Shown: one piece after another, positions 27,793-37,371 of the stretch
Position numbering within the stretch: the first letter of the stretch is position 1
Layout of the letters: each line of letters begins with the position of its first letter
Assembly: GCA_902607585.1 (NCBI GenBank)
Contig: CACLKP010000003.1
Span: 1 to 54,981 of the forward strand
Origin: an uncultured Pelagibacteraceae bacterium
GTDB taxonomy: Bacteria > Pseudomonadota > Alphaproteobacteria > Pelagibacterales > Pelagibacteraceae
DNA: 54,981 nucleotides
Reading direction: 5' to 3'
Notes under the pieces: model-generated
Seen by the model: only the letters and a program-made list of their open reading frames with translations
The model's database searches: none
What the model was told of the DNA's origin: nothing
Translations under genes and position numbers: made by a program

Positions 27793-27895
27793 ACGTATCC
27801 TTTCTGAAGTAATATATTTTGGAATGATGTGGAAAATTAAAGTTTGAACCTATTTTCGAAGCATCTAATACAAATATATTAACTTCTATTAAATC

Positions 27896-27925
27896 AACAT
27901 AGCATAAAATATATATGTTTGTCAA
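27896..27925 (-). promoter_or_regulatory. Putative sigma70 promoter of the island operon
   Basis: Minus strand TTGACA - 18 nt - TATGTT, about 100 nt upstream of the 27792 start. Confidence 0.6.
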
Positions 27926-27932
27926 GAAAAAA

Positions 27933-29087
27933 TTAATTATCTTTTTTTTGATTTCTCATTCGTTCCAGCATACTTATAATTTCGTCTATAATTTTTTCCT
28001 GAAAAGAAAAAATTTCATTAAAATAAAATTCATACGTTGTATGTTTTTCTGGGTTTAATTTTAACTCGCATACAATTTTTCCACTTTTTAAAGAATTATT
28101 CTTTACATAAATTAAAATCAAAAATTCATCTGAATCTTCAAGATCCATCCATTTGATAAAAACTTCACCAGTTTCCATGGAATGATCTATAATTTTAAGA
28201 GGACTCATGTTTTTGCCTAAATGGTCGCGGTTTATTATAAATGCTGCCGTTCTTAAACTTCTTGTGTATGGAAGCATAACATTTTCCCTTTTGGTTTTTT
28301 CAAAAATTAGTTCTTTTTCAACTTCAAGCAACTTTGCTTTATCTTCATCGCCTGTCAGCTGAGCTCCAAGTTCGGATAACCTGTTTCTCATTTTTTCAAC
28401 TTTCAAATTATTGTAGCGTTCTTTGATCGCTTGAATTTTTTCTACAATAGGTTGATAGTCTTCTTTTAGATTTTGTAAGGCATATTTTTCAAGTTGTTGC
28501 TGTTCTCGCTGTGATCTCAATTCATATTTCTCGAGGATCTTTTCTAAACGTAAATTCATTAACATTTTTTTGTGTTGTTCTGCTTTTTCTTTTCTTGCCT
28601 CTCTTTCAGCTTGACGTAAATATAATTGCAACTCTACTTTGGTCTCTTTAGCAAATTGAATCTGATCTTTTATTTGCTGTTCTTTTTGTTCTTTAATGAT
28701 TCTAGCCCTTTCTTTTTTTTCCCTTTCTTTTTCCCTTATTCTCTCATTTTCCGCTTGTATTTTTTTTTGTATTTGAGCTGATTTGTATGAATCATATGCT
28801 TTAAACAAAGGATAAAGAGCAGCATTTATTAATTTGCTGGTTAACTGACCCAGGCTTTTTCTAATACTAAAATCTTTTCTTTTTTTGATTTTTATTTTAG
28901 GTATTCTAATTTTGGGCAATTTTATTGCTTTAAGTCTGTCTAGGGGTTGCTTTTTTTTCTTGGTTTTCTTGGTTTTTTTGGCTCTTTTTTTACTAATTCT
29001 TCTCTTAAAAATATTTCTTCTAACTTTTTTCCTAGATCTAAGTTTTTTTGTTTTTTTTTTTAATTTTTTCTTGGATTTTTTTTTCAT
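27933..29087 (-). CDS. Lysine/arginine-rich coiled-coil protein of unknown function
   Basis: N-terminus MKKKSKKKLKKKTKKLRSRKKVRRN..., long charged coiled coil (IQAENERIREKEREKKERARIIKEQ), globular C-terminal part; Met choice uncertain (29087 or 29105). Confidence 0.65.
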   Translation of the reverse strand: MKKKSKKKLKKKTKKLRSRKKVRRNIFKRRISKKRAKKTKKTKKKKQPLDRLKAIKLPKIRIPKIKIKKRKDFSIRKSLGQLTSKLINAALYPLFKAYDSYKSAQIQKKIQAENERIREKEREKKERARIIKEQKEQQIKDQIQFAKETKVELQLYLRQAEREARKEKAEQHKKMLMNLRLEKILEKYELRSQREQQQLEKYALQNLKEDYQPIVEKIQAIKERYNNLKVEKMRNRLSELGAQLTGDEDKAKLLEVEKELIFEKTKRENVMLPYTRSLRTAAFIINRDHLGKNMSPLKIIDHSMETGEVFIKWMDLEDSDEFLILIYVKNNSLKSGKIVCELKLNPEKHTTYEFYFNEIFSFQEKIIDEIISMLERMRNQKKDN

Positions 29088-29118
29088 GAAATATTTTAGT
29101 GTCAATCATACCAAAATA

Positions 29119-30345
29119 TTAATGGTAAGAAAAATTAATAGCAGGAAGAGCGTCTTTTTGTTTAGCAATTAAGAGTTGTACCACATTTTGATCTGAATAA
29201 CTTTCAAAAGAGGATTTTGAACCAGCTAAATACACTTCATAGCATCTATAAAGATTAAGACCGAATTTTCTAACAATTTTGTTTTTATTTTTTCTTAAAT
29301 TCGTAAGCCACGCAGAAAGAGTTGGCACATATCCGTTATTACCACGAATAATTTGCATATTAATTAACTCTAAGGCGGTTTCTTCTATTGGTTTTATAAA
29401 GCTTTTTAAATCAGGTATTTCGCCTCCCGTGAAAATTTTAGCCTGGATATACTTATTTTTTGCTCTTTTTTCGAGTGGAATTGAAGAAAATATGGAATGA
29501 ATACAAGCTCTGCCTGTTTTATCAGCAAGTATTGAATAAAGTTTTTGAAAAAATCGAAGTCCATTTTTTTTCATCTGGAAATGCTCCGCAGCACCGATAC
29601 TGTAGACGGCATCAAATTTTTCTTTCAAATTTCTCCAATCCATAAGTTCAAACCTTACTTGATTGTGAAGATTTAATTCTTTTGCTTTTTTTCTTGAATA
29701 CTCCAATTGATTCTTTGAAAGAGTAATTCCTAGACACTCTGCTTTTGTTAATTTTGCCGCCCTTAGAATGGCATGTCCCCAACCACTTCCGATTTCTAAA
29801 ATTCTGTCATTTTCTTTAATTTTTAATTTGTCTAAAATTAATTTTATTTTTCTCTCTTGAGCTGTTTGTAAATCGTCTCCAGGCAAAAAATATCCACAGG
29901 AATAAACTAGATTCTCATCTAAAAACTGCTCATATAGAAAATTTCCTTCTTTGTGACTGTCAACATCATAATGCTTTTGTATCTGAGCTTTAGCCTTATT
30001 CAATGTCGCCGCATTTTTAATGTTGCACCACAAAGTATTTATTTTCTCAAAATAGTTAGAGATGCCTCCAAGGTAACTGCTTTTACCATGATTAAGAAAA
30101 AATAAGTCCATGACATTTGAAATATCGCCATTTCTTATTTCAATTTTTCCCTCTTCGTAACCTAAAGGAAAAAACCATTGTGGGTGATATATTAGACGAT
30201 AGTGTAATTTTTTATCTAAAAGTTTAATAGTTAAAGGTTTTTCTCTTGATTGAATTTTTCCAACGTTATAACTAATTCCATTAGCATCTTCTAAAATAAA
30301 ACCACCAGTTTTAAATACTTTATTAAGAAATTTAACAAGAAGCAT
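29119..30345 (-). CDS. cfa: Cyclopropane-fatty-acyl-phospholipid synthase-family SAM methyltransferase
   Basis: HYDVDS, ILEIGSGWGHAILRAAK, CLGITLSKNQLEY, DAVYSIGAAEHF, FTGGEIPDL. Confidence 0.9.
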   Translation of the reverse strand: MLLVKFLNKVFKTGGFILEDANGISYNVGKIQSREKPLTIKLLDKKLHYRLIYHPQWFFPLGYEEGKIEIRNGDISNVMDLFFLNHGKSSYLGGISNYFEKINTLWCNIKNAATLNKAKAQIQKHYDVDSHKEGNFLYEQFLDENLVYSCGYFLPGDDLQTAQERKIKLILDKLKIKENDRILEIGSGWGHAILRAAKLTKAECLGITLSKNQLEYSRKKAKELNLHNQVRFELMDWRNLKEKFDAVYSIGAAEHFQMKKNGLRFFQKLYSILADKTGRACIHSIFSSIPLEKRAKNKYIQAKIFTGGEIPDLKSFIKPIEETALELINMQIIRGNNGYVPTLSAWLTNLRKNKNKIVRKFGLNLYRCYEVYLAGSKSSFESYSDQNVVQLLIAKQKDALPAINFSYH

Positions 30346-31218
30346 TTAAGCCGCCTTTCTTTCTGGATAAAATCCTATTTTTTTAAGTTTGTTTAATAAA
30401 TTTTTTTGTTTTTCCTTACTTAGTGGAGTTAAAGGAGGTAGCATCCTTTCATATCTACTATCACTTAATGATAAAAAATAATGGACAGCAGCAACTAGAT
30501 CACCTGTCTCGTCAAAAGCTTTTCTAATAGCAAACATTTTTATAAAGTCTTTCTGGTATTTTTTTTCAAAAACCTTTCGTACTAGACCAGGGCAACATTG
30601 CGTGGTCGCGCTAATTACTCCAGATCCACCTAACTCTAAATTTTTAAGCAAATTAATCTCGCTTCCTACTAACATGCTAAATTTATCTATCTTTAAATTT
30701 TGCCAGCACGTATTAGATGAATCCTTCATGCCAACAAAAACCTCCACTCCAAATTCGGATATTAAATTCTTGACGATGTCCTGCGAAAAAGCATAACCCG
30801 CACCAAGCTTAGAAAAATTATAAAGTACAATTTTACAGCGAACTGCTTTTTGAATATTCGAAAAAAAATTATAAACACCCAGATCCTCTGGATGATAGTA
30901 TGCCGGATTCATAACTAGGAACGCTCCGTCATAACCTTGATCTAATGAATAGCGAATCAAATTTACAGTATTGCCAAGTGAGTTACACGCTGTTCCTATC
31001 AATAACGAATTAAATTTATGTTTCAAAATTTCTTTAATTAGTTTTTTTTTATCTGGAATTGATATCAGTTGACCTTGGGAAGTTGATCCCAGTACAGCTG
31101 GGGATACGCCAAGATTATCTACCTTTAGTGCATGTTGTATTGTTGCTCCAACATCAAGAGATAAGTCAGCATTAAGCATGCTAACTGAAGCTGAGAATGC
31201 TGTGTTTAAGTTTGTCAT
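30346..31218 (-). CDS. DapA/N-acetylneuraminate lyase superfamily aldolase (substrate unknown)
   Basis: GSTSQGQ in GTTGE position, VLYNF, VGMKDSSN Schiff-base Lys, GGSGVISAT. Confidence 0.8.
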   Translation of the reverse strand: MTNLNTAFSASVSMLNADLSLDVGATIQHALKVDNLGVSPAVLGSTSQGQLISIPDKKKLIKEILKHKFNSLLIGTACNSLGNTVNLIRYSLDQGYDGAFLVMNPAYYHPEDLGVYNFFSNIQKAVRCKIVLYNFSKLGAGYAFSQDIVKNLISEFGVEVFVGMKDSSNTCWQNLKIDKFSMLVGSEINLLKNLELGGSGVISATTQCCPGLVRKVFEKKYQKDFIKMFAIRKAFDETGDLVAAVHYFLSLSDSRYERMLPPLTPLSKEKQKNLLNKLKKIGFYPERKAA

Positions 31219-31265
31219 TTTTTAAACCAATTTATTAATTATATAAATTATATTAAATAGAGAAA

Positions 31266-32213
31266 ATGAATCGAGAAAAAAATAACTCTTGTGTGGCGCT
31301 AATTAAGCAACCTGGCATCGGGGATCTCCAGATACTTTTATCAAATATTCATCATATTTCTAAGGAAATTGGTAAACCATTAACAGTTGTAGCTCAAAAA
31401 ACTACTGGGGCAAAAGCTGTTTTTAAGCATGACCCGCACGTAGATGGTGAGGTTATAGATTTAGGAAAAAAAGATTTTTTTGATATTATAAATAAAATTA
31501 AATCTAGAAAATTTGATCAATGCTATATTTATTCTGACTCGATTAGATTGTACTTAATAGCTAAACTTTCAGGTATTAAAAAAATTTATCACTATCCATT
31601 TTTTTCAAAAAAGGGAAAAAATTTTTATAAGACGGCACAAGAATTTACTGAAGGAATATTGCAAAAGAAAATAAATTCTGCCTCAAAAATTTACTGGGAC
31701 AAAGAATCGATTGAAAAAGCTAAAAAAGATTATGACATTAAAGCTGACATAAAATCGATAATTTGCGGCGTCGCCGCTAGCGGCCCAACCAAAATTTATC
31801 CGGTAGAAAATTACATAAAACTATTTCAAGAAATTAACTCTAGATTTCCATCTAAGTTTTTTTTATTTGGTGGTAAAAAAGATGAGGTTGTAATTGAAAA
31901 AATTATGTCCTCAGTTCCAAATTGTGTCTCGCTTTCCAAATTAGATTTAGAAAAAATTATTCCTATTATTGCAGCTTGTAGATTTTATATTGGGAATGAT
32001 ACTGGACCCTTACATATATCAGCAAATCTTAATCTTAAATGCTTAGGCATTTTCGTAGACAGTCCACCGTTGGCGTACTCAAAATGGAATGCCAACATAA
32101 GAGAAATTCTTCCTGCTGGAGAAAATCTCGAAAGCACTGTGCACAACACTCGCGGAAAAGATTCTGTTTCTTTTTCCGAACTGCTAGAAAAATCCATAGA
32201 ACTAATTAGCTAA
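31266..32213 (+). CDS. Glycosyltransferase family 9 (heptosyltransferase-like)
   Basis: QPGIGDLQILLSNI, GVAASGPTKIYPVENYIKL, IGNDTGPLHISANL. Confidence 0.85.
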   Translation: MNREKNNSCVALIKQPGIGDLQILLSNIHHISKEIGKPLTVVAQKTTGAKAVFKHDPHVDGEVIDLGKKDFFDIINKIKSRKFDQCYIYSDSIRLYLIAKLSGIKKIYHYPFFSKKGKNFYKTAQEFTEGILQKKINSASKIYWDKESIEKAKKDYDIKADIKSIICGVAASGPTKIYPVENYIKLFQEINSRFPSKFFLFGGKKDEVVIEKIMSSVPNCVSLSKLDLEKIIPIIAACRFYIGNDTGPLHISANLNLKCLGIFVDSPPLAYSKWNANIREILPAGENLESTVHNTRGKDSVSFSELLEKSIELIS

Positions 32214-32712
32214 AATCAGTTTTTAAAATTAAATCTTTTGCAGAGTTAACTAACTTTGATAAATATTCCGAGTTTGGATTTCCAACATCAGGGTGGATCA
32301 TTTTTTGCAAGGAATTTGCACTTTTGATAACTACTTCTTTTTTACAGCCCTTGTTTATTCCAAGAATTTTATAGGCTTCATCAATTGACAAATCGCTTGT
32401 GGGTCTGGTTTGATTATTTTGATTAAAAGAATATCTGCCCGTGTTTCTAAGTTGATTGAGTAGTCTGAACAATAATAGTATTTGCCAAGCACCAAGTCCT
32501 TTAATTTTCAATGCGGAAATTGCTAAAAAAAATAATGGTAAACTCAACAAAAATTTATTTCCAATGGCAAAAATGATCGCTATTAATAAAGATAAAATAA
32601 CGATTAAATTTCGAACACTTTTTGCAATTTTCTTTGTTTTTTGTCTTGCAAACCAGGATAATAATAAAAATACTGCGATAAAAAAAATGATAGATAAAAA
32701 AATTATATTCAT
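32206..32712 (-). CDS. Membrane-anchored J-domain protein (TIM14/DnaJ-like)
   Basis: N-terminal TM segments; C-terminal DEAYKILGINKGCKKEVVIKSANSLQKMIHPDVGN with HPD. Confidence 0.8.
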   Translation of the reverse strand: MNIIFLSIIFFIAVFLLLSWFARQKTKKIAKSVRNLIVILSLLIAIIFAIGNKFLLSLPLFFLAISALKIKGLGAWQILLLFRLLNQLRNTGRYSFNQNNQTRPTSDLSIDEAYKILGINKGCKKEVVIKSANSLQKMIHPDVGNPNSEYLSKLVNSAKDLILKTDFS

Positions 32713-32728
32713 GTAAAAAACTATTCTA

Positions 32729-34849
32729 ATGCAGCCTCCTAAATTAGAGAAGATACCTAAAAAACACAAGTTTCATTCATATGAAATTGAAGATGATTAC
32801 AATTATCTAGAAGAAAATTGGCATGAAATTGTAAAAGATCCAAAAAAATTACCTAAAAAAATAGCAGATTATATTACTGCCGAAAACAAATATGCAGATG
32901 AATTTTTACAAGATACTAAAAAAATTCAAGGTGATTTATGGAAAATTCATCGTGGCAGAATAAAAGAGGACGAAACAAGTGTTGAAATAAAACACAAAGA
33001 TTATTTTTATTACTCACGTTATCGAAAAAAAGATAAAAAAGATAAGGACCAAGGACATTATTCCATCGTGTGCAGAAAGTTTAAAAATATGAAAGCGCCA
33101 GAGGAAATAATTTATGATGGGGACCACGAAGCAAAGGGAAACAAATATTTTTCCTACACCACAGCCTTAAGTTTAAACCAGGACAAATTAGCAATTGGTA
33201 CAGATACCACTGGCAATGAAGAATACTTAATGACAGTTAGAGATATAAAAACTAAAAAAATTCTAACAAAACAGCCTATAAAAACTTCTGGTAATTTTTT
33301 CTTCGCAAAAAACGACTGGATTTATTATACGGTTCTAGATAAAGAAAGACGCCCATTCCAAGTAAAGCGCCACACTCTTGGAGATAATCCAAAAAATGAT
33401 ATTGCTATCTATACGGAAAAAGACCCAAGTTTCTTTGTTTCCGCTGGCTTAAGTCATGATGACAAATTCATTTATATAGATTCATCCCAACATGATACGG
33501 ACGAAGTATATTTTTTTGAATGTGATGAAAAATCTCCTAAACCTCGATTAATTAAAAAACGTGAGCTAGATTTTGAATACGATGTAAGTTTTCATCCTGA
33601 ATCTAATAGCTTCTACATTTTAACAAATAAGGATTCAGCTGTAGATTACAGGCTCATGAAGGTAAGTACTAAAAATCCTGAAGTGAAAAATTGGAAAACT
33701 GTTTTAGAACATAAACCTGGAAGATTAATATTAGGCATATTGCTCATTAAAGGTTGGTTAATTAGGTCACAAAGAGAAAATTTTGATGAAGAGATTATTG
33801 TAACAAATCTAAATACCAACGAAGAACACAAAATTGAGTTTGCAAACGAAGATGGATGTTCTATTGGAGCATCTCCTGCTGCAGTTGATTATGATTCTAA
33901 GGACTGGATAAGAGTTGGTTTTTCAAGCATGAAAACGGAATCTCGTGTCTATGATTATAACTGCAGAACCAAAGAATTAATTCTCAAAAAAAAACAAACT
34001 ATCCCTAGTGGACACGACAATACTCAGTATGAAACTAAAAGAATCCTTGCAAAGAGTTCCGATGGAGAGGTTGATTTACCAATTACTTTGTTATGGAAAA
34101 AAGGAATGATGAAAAAAGATGGTTCAAACCCCTGTGTTGTAACACATTATTCAATGTACGGCATGACGCACACAGCTTCCTTTGGAATCCTAAGGTTGGC
34201 CCTTGTGGACCTTGGTTTCATAAGTGTTCTTGTTAATGTTAGAGGATCAAGTGCTGGTGGCAACAATTACTATTTAAAAGCAAAAAAATTAAGAAAGATG
34301 TTAACTTTTGAAGACCTCGTAAGCTGTTTTGATAAATTAATCGAAGAAAAATATACTTCAAAAGGTAACATAGTAATAAGTTCAGGTTCTGCAGGCGCCA
34401 TGAGCAACGGATATTTAATTAATAATTATCCAGAGTACTTTAAAGGAGTCTGCACCAGTGTCGGTTTTTTAACAATAATTTTAACAATGGTTAACACGAC
34501 GCTCCCACTTAGCAAGATTGAAGAGGAGCAGTGGGATGCTCCCGCAACTTCTAAAGAAGCTTTTGAATACATTATGAAATACGATCCTTATTATGGAATT
34601 AAAAAAAATCAAAAATACCCCATGTTATATTTTTCAAACTCCTTAACAGATCCACGGGTAGGATTTTATGAAAGTTTAAAATTTATTCAAAAATTAAGAG
34701 AAAACAAAAAAGATAATAACCCAATTATTATGCGTTGTGATCTTGCTGCAAGCCATGGAGGTGCTAGCTCTAGATGGGATGCATTAAAAAATGATGTCAT
34801 ACCAGAACAAGCTTGGATCTTAAAACTTTTTAATAAACACAAACCTTGA
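32729..34849 (+). CDS. ptrB: Oligopeptidase B (S9A prolyl oligopeptidase family)
   Basis: YNYLEENW, N-terminal propeller, ISSGSAGAMSNGYL nucleophile region, NSLTDPRVGFYE, SHGGASSRWD. Confidence 0.9.
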   Translation: MQPPKLEKIPKKHKFHSYEIEDDYNYLEENWHEIVKDPKKLPKKIADYITAENKYADEFLQDTKKIQGDLWKIHRGRIKEDETSVEIKHKDYFYYSRYRKKDKKDKDQGHYSIVCRKFKNMKAPEEIIYDGDHEAKGNKYFSYTTALSLNQDKLAIGTDTTGNEEYLMTVRDIKTKKILTKQPIKTSGNFFFAKNDWIYYTVLDKERRPFQVKRHTLGDNPKNDIAIYTEKDPSFFVSAGLSHDDKFIYIDSSQHDTDEVYFFECDEKSPKPRLIKKRELDFEYDVSFHPESNSFYILTNKDSAVDYRLMKVSTKNPEVKNWKTVLEHKPGRLILGILLIKGWLIRSQRENFDEEIIVTNLNTNEEHKIEFANEDGCSIGASPAAVDYDSKDWIRVGFSSMKTESRVYDYNCRTKELILKKKQTIPSGHDNTQYETKRILAKSSDGEVDLPITLLWKKGMMKKDGSNPCVVTHYSMYGMTHTASFGILRLALVDLGFISVLVNVRGSSAGGNNYYLKAKKLRKMLTFEDLVSCFDKLIEEKYTSKGNIVISSGSAGAMSNGYLINNYPEYFKGVCTSVGFLTIILTMVNTTLPLSKIEEEQWDAPATSKEAFEYIMKYDPYYGIKKNQKYPMLYFSNSLTDPRVGFYESLKFIQKLRENKKDNNPIIMRCDLAASHGGASSRWDALKNDVIPEQAWILKLFNKHKP

Positions 34850-34868
34850 AATTATAAAAATCATTCTC

Positions 34869-35165
34869 TTACCAGCATCCAGCAAATTTAATAGAAGAGA
34901 TCACCAAGTTTCTATCATAAAAAAAGATACGTCTACATTTGACCCCGAGCTTTTTTGTCGTAAATGTCACCTTTTTAAAGCCTTTATTATCTATGCTATG
35001 AACACCATCATTTCCAAAATCTATATAAATTTCGTTCAAACTATGCCCTATGTATTTACCCATTTTATCAAGCTCTGCCTGAGACTTCTCATCTACCCTC
35101 GTTGTAACTGCCTGGCATGCACTTAAAAAAATTAATAGGAATAACGCTGTAATTGTTAATCTCAT
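34869..35165 (-). CDS. Small putative lipoprotein
   Basis: Signal peptide with lipobox LSAC, 98 aa. Confidence 0.65.
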   Translation of the reverse strand: MRLTITALFLLIFLSACQAVTTRVDEKSQAELDKMGKYIGHSLNEIYIDFGNDGVHSIDNKGFKKVTFTTKKLGVKCRRIFFYDRNLVISSIKFAGCW

Positions 35166-35325
35166 AAACTCAACTTATCATAGAAAATTGTAAAGAAAAA
35201 ACAAACCTAGGTTGTAAAAATGTGCACAACCTTAGTATCAATTCAATCTTTATATTGTTGGACTCATCTATAGAGGATATTAGAATCCCTTTAATTATTT
35301 TAACTAAACTAAAGGAGGAAAATTT

Positions 35326-36612
35326 ATGAGTTTAGAAAGTATGTTCAAACTACGGGAAAATAAAACAACCGTAAAGCAGGAGATACTGGCCGGAGTGGCG
35401 ACTGGATTGACAATGATGTATATTTGCATAGTCAACCCACTGATACTTGAGGCGGGTGGAGCTCCCTTCCCGGCCGTTTTTACGGCAACAATTGTTTCTG
35501 CGGCAGTTGCGTGTTTCGTTATGGGATTTTGGGCTAATTGGCCAATTGGTCTTGCGAGCGGCATGGGTCTCAATGCATTTGTTGCTTTTGCGGTATGCGG
35601 GGCGATGGGATATAGTTATGAAGAAGCCTTGGGTGCATGTTTTGTAGCTGGAGTGATCTTCTTAGCGCTCACATTAACCGGGGTTAGAGAAACCCTTGTA
35701 AACGCCATACCTCACAGTCTGAAATTAGCAATCGGAGCCGCGATTGGCGGATTCTTAGCGATGATAGGATTTCAGATCGGAGGAATTACGGTTAATAGCG
35801 ATGCGACCTTAGTGACGCTTGGAAATATTAAAGATCCAACTGTAATACTTTGTCTCTTGGGCGTTGCGAGCATCATTATATTGGATAAGCTTAAAGTGAC
35901 CGGGGGATTGATTATAACTCTATTGGGTTTATCAATTATAGGTTGGGTGACAGGATTACAAGAGCTCAGCGGCTTTGTAAGTACCCCTCCACCTTTATCA
36001 TTATTCTTCGCCATGGATATCGGTGCAGCATTAAGCATTGGTATGCTTTCTGTAGTCGGCACGCTTCTCTTTGTGGATTTTACAGATACGAGTGGTACTT
36101 TGGTATCTTGTGCAAATCTAATGAAGAAAGTTGATAACAAAGGTAAGGTGAAAGGAATTGGGCGTGCCATGATGGCCGATGCAGTAGGTACTGTTGTAGG
36201 AGCTGCGGCAGGCACAACTACCGTGACATCATACATCGAGAGTGGTGCAGGAATTAAACAAGGGGGTAAAACGGGACTTACGGCGGTTACAGTAGGTTGT
36301 ATGTTTCTTTTAGCCTTGTTCTTTAGTCCAATAGCGATCAGCATACCTAAGTGGGCTGACGCACCGGTGCTAATAGCGGTTGGATTTATGTTCCTTGAAG
36401 GATTAAGAAATATAGACTGGCAAGATGTTACGGAAAGTTCACCAGCACTTCTTGCTGTTTTTGCTGTTCCGTATACGTACAGCATCGCAGTAGGAATTCA
36501 GCTAGCTTTTTTAACTTACATAATTACGAAATGGTGTACGGGTGGATCTAAAGATCTTAGTATACCAGTATATGTAATTGGGGCGGCTTGTTTGATAGCA
36601 TTTTTAATTTAG
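35326..36612 (+). CDS. NCS2-family purine permease (AzgA/PbuG-like)
   Basis: 428 aa polytopic; GLASGMGLNAFVAFAVC, LFVDFTDTSGTLV, ADAVGTVVGAAAGTTTVTSYIESGAGI; strong SD AAGGAGG. Confidence 0.92.
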   Translation: MSLESMFKLRENKTTVKQEILAGVATGLTMMYICIVNPLILEAGGAPFPAVFTATIVSAAVACFVMGFWANWPIGLASGMGLNAFVAFAVCGAMGYSYEEALGACFVAGVIFLALTLTGVRETLVNAIPHSLKLAIGAAIGGFLAMIGFQIGGITVNSDATLVTLGNIKDPTVILCLLGVASIIILDKLKVTGGLIITLLGLSIIGWVTGLQELSGFVSTPPPLSLFFAMDIGAALSIGMLSVVGTLLFVDFTDTSGTLVSCANLMKKVDNKGKVKGIGRAMMADAVGTVVGAAAGTTTVTSYIESGAGIKQGGKTGLTAVTVGCMFLLALFFSPIAISIPKWADAPVLIAVGFMFLEGLRNIDWQDVTESSPALLAVFAVPYTYSIAVGIQLAFLTYIITKWCTGGSKDLSIPVYVIGAACLIAFLI

Positions 36613-36643
36613 TCACATAAGTTAAATTCTCGAAAGAGATTGT

Positions 36644-36675
36644 AAAAAGGCGGGAATAAAATCCCGCCTTTTTTT
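36644..36675 (+). terminator. Rho-independent terminator after the NCS2 permease
   Basis: AAAAAGGCGGGAATAAAATCCCGCCTTTTTTT: perfect GGCGGGA/TCCCGCC stem plus T tract. Confidence 0.92.
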
Positions 36676-36791
36676 ATATCTTTACGCCGTATACGCAACA
36701 AATGCGTTGAAGTTATTAGCAACAATTAAGTAGTATAAGACTATGAAAAAGTACAACGCACAAGGACTATATAGAAAAATAAACTTAAAGT

Positions 36792-37325
36792 TTATTTATA
36801 TTTCTTCTTTAGATCCGAAATTGAAATTAATTCAAATTCTTCATAGTGATAGACAAGCCATTCCTGGGTAAGCATTTTTTCGACCACGTAGTCAGGTGTT
36901 ATTTTGCTTGATGGCTTTTGATGTAAAACGGCTGTTTTAAAGTTAATATTTTTACCTTTAAAAGGTTTATAATTTAACAAAAATTTTTTTGTATATATTA
37001 AAGAATCGCCTGAATCTACCAAATCATCACATATTAAAATATTATTTCCATAATCTTGTGTGGTAGATGAAATGTCGCGTGAAAAAATTACTTCATCTTT
37101 TTGTTTATCAGACACCTTTCCTTTTTCTGCAACTTCATAACTCTCAACACCTAAGTATGATGAGCGCACACGAAATAGCCGAGAAAGCACGTCCCCGACT
37201 CTAAGCCCGCCTCTTGCTATGGATATGATATGACTGGGCTTAAAACCAGATTCATCAATCATGATAGCTAATTTTTCTATCGCTTCTAAATATTCTTTAG
37301 ATGAAATTCTTCGTTTTTCTGTCAT
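36792..37325 (-). CDS. Purine phosphoribosyltransferase (xanthine/hypoxanthine-guanine type)
   Basis: ISIARGGLRVGDVLSRLF, ILICDDLVDSGDSL PRPP motif. Confidence 0.88.
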   Translation of the reverse strand: MTEKRRISSKEYLEAIEKLAIMIDESGFKPSHIISIARGGLRVGDVLSRLFRVRSSYLGVESYEVAEKGKVSDKQKDEVIFSRDISSTTQDYGNNILICDDLVDSGDSLIYTKKFLLNYKPFKGKNINFKTAVLHQKPSSKITPDYVVEKMLTQEWLVYHYEEFELISISDLKKKYK

Positions 37326-37371
37326 TATAATTTTGATAACATACCAATTAAAAAAATAAAGGAGAAGAAAA

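Noticed and set aside
24057-29105. Island as a prophage or integrative element
   Set aside because: No integrase, transposase, terminase, capsid gene, tRNA target or flanking direct repeat was recognised.
32729-34849. Oligopeptidase B as catalytically dead (SGSAGA instead of GGSAGG)
   Set aside because: The nucleophile Ser, the Asp in LTDPRV and the His in SHGG are all present, so activity is likely.
35200-35325. Purine riboswitch in the NCS2 permease leader
   Set aside because: The leader lacks a recognisable purine-aptamer consensus, and the GGACT/AGAATCC pairing is weak; covariance-model search needed.
35772-36485. 237-aa minus-strand ORF antisense to the NCS2 permease
   Set aside because: Shadow ORF caused by the codon usage of the GC-richer permease gene; no recognisable domain. 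The same applies to other short antisense ORFs in the track (e.g. 688-873, 2988-3260, 19825-20274, 14710-15051).
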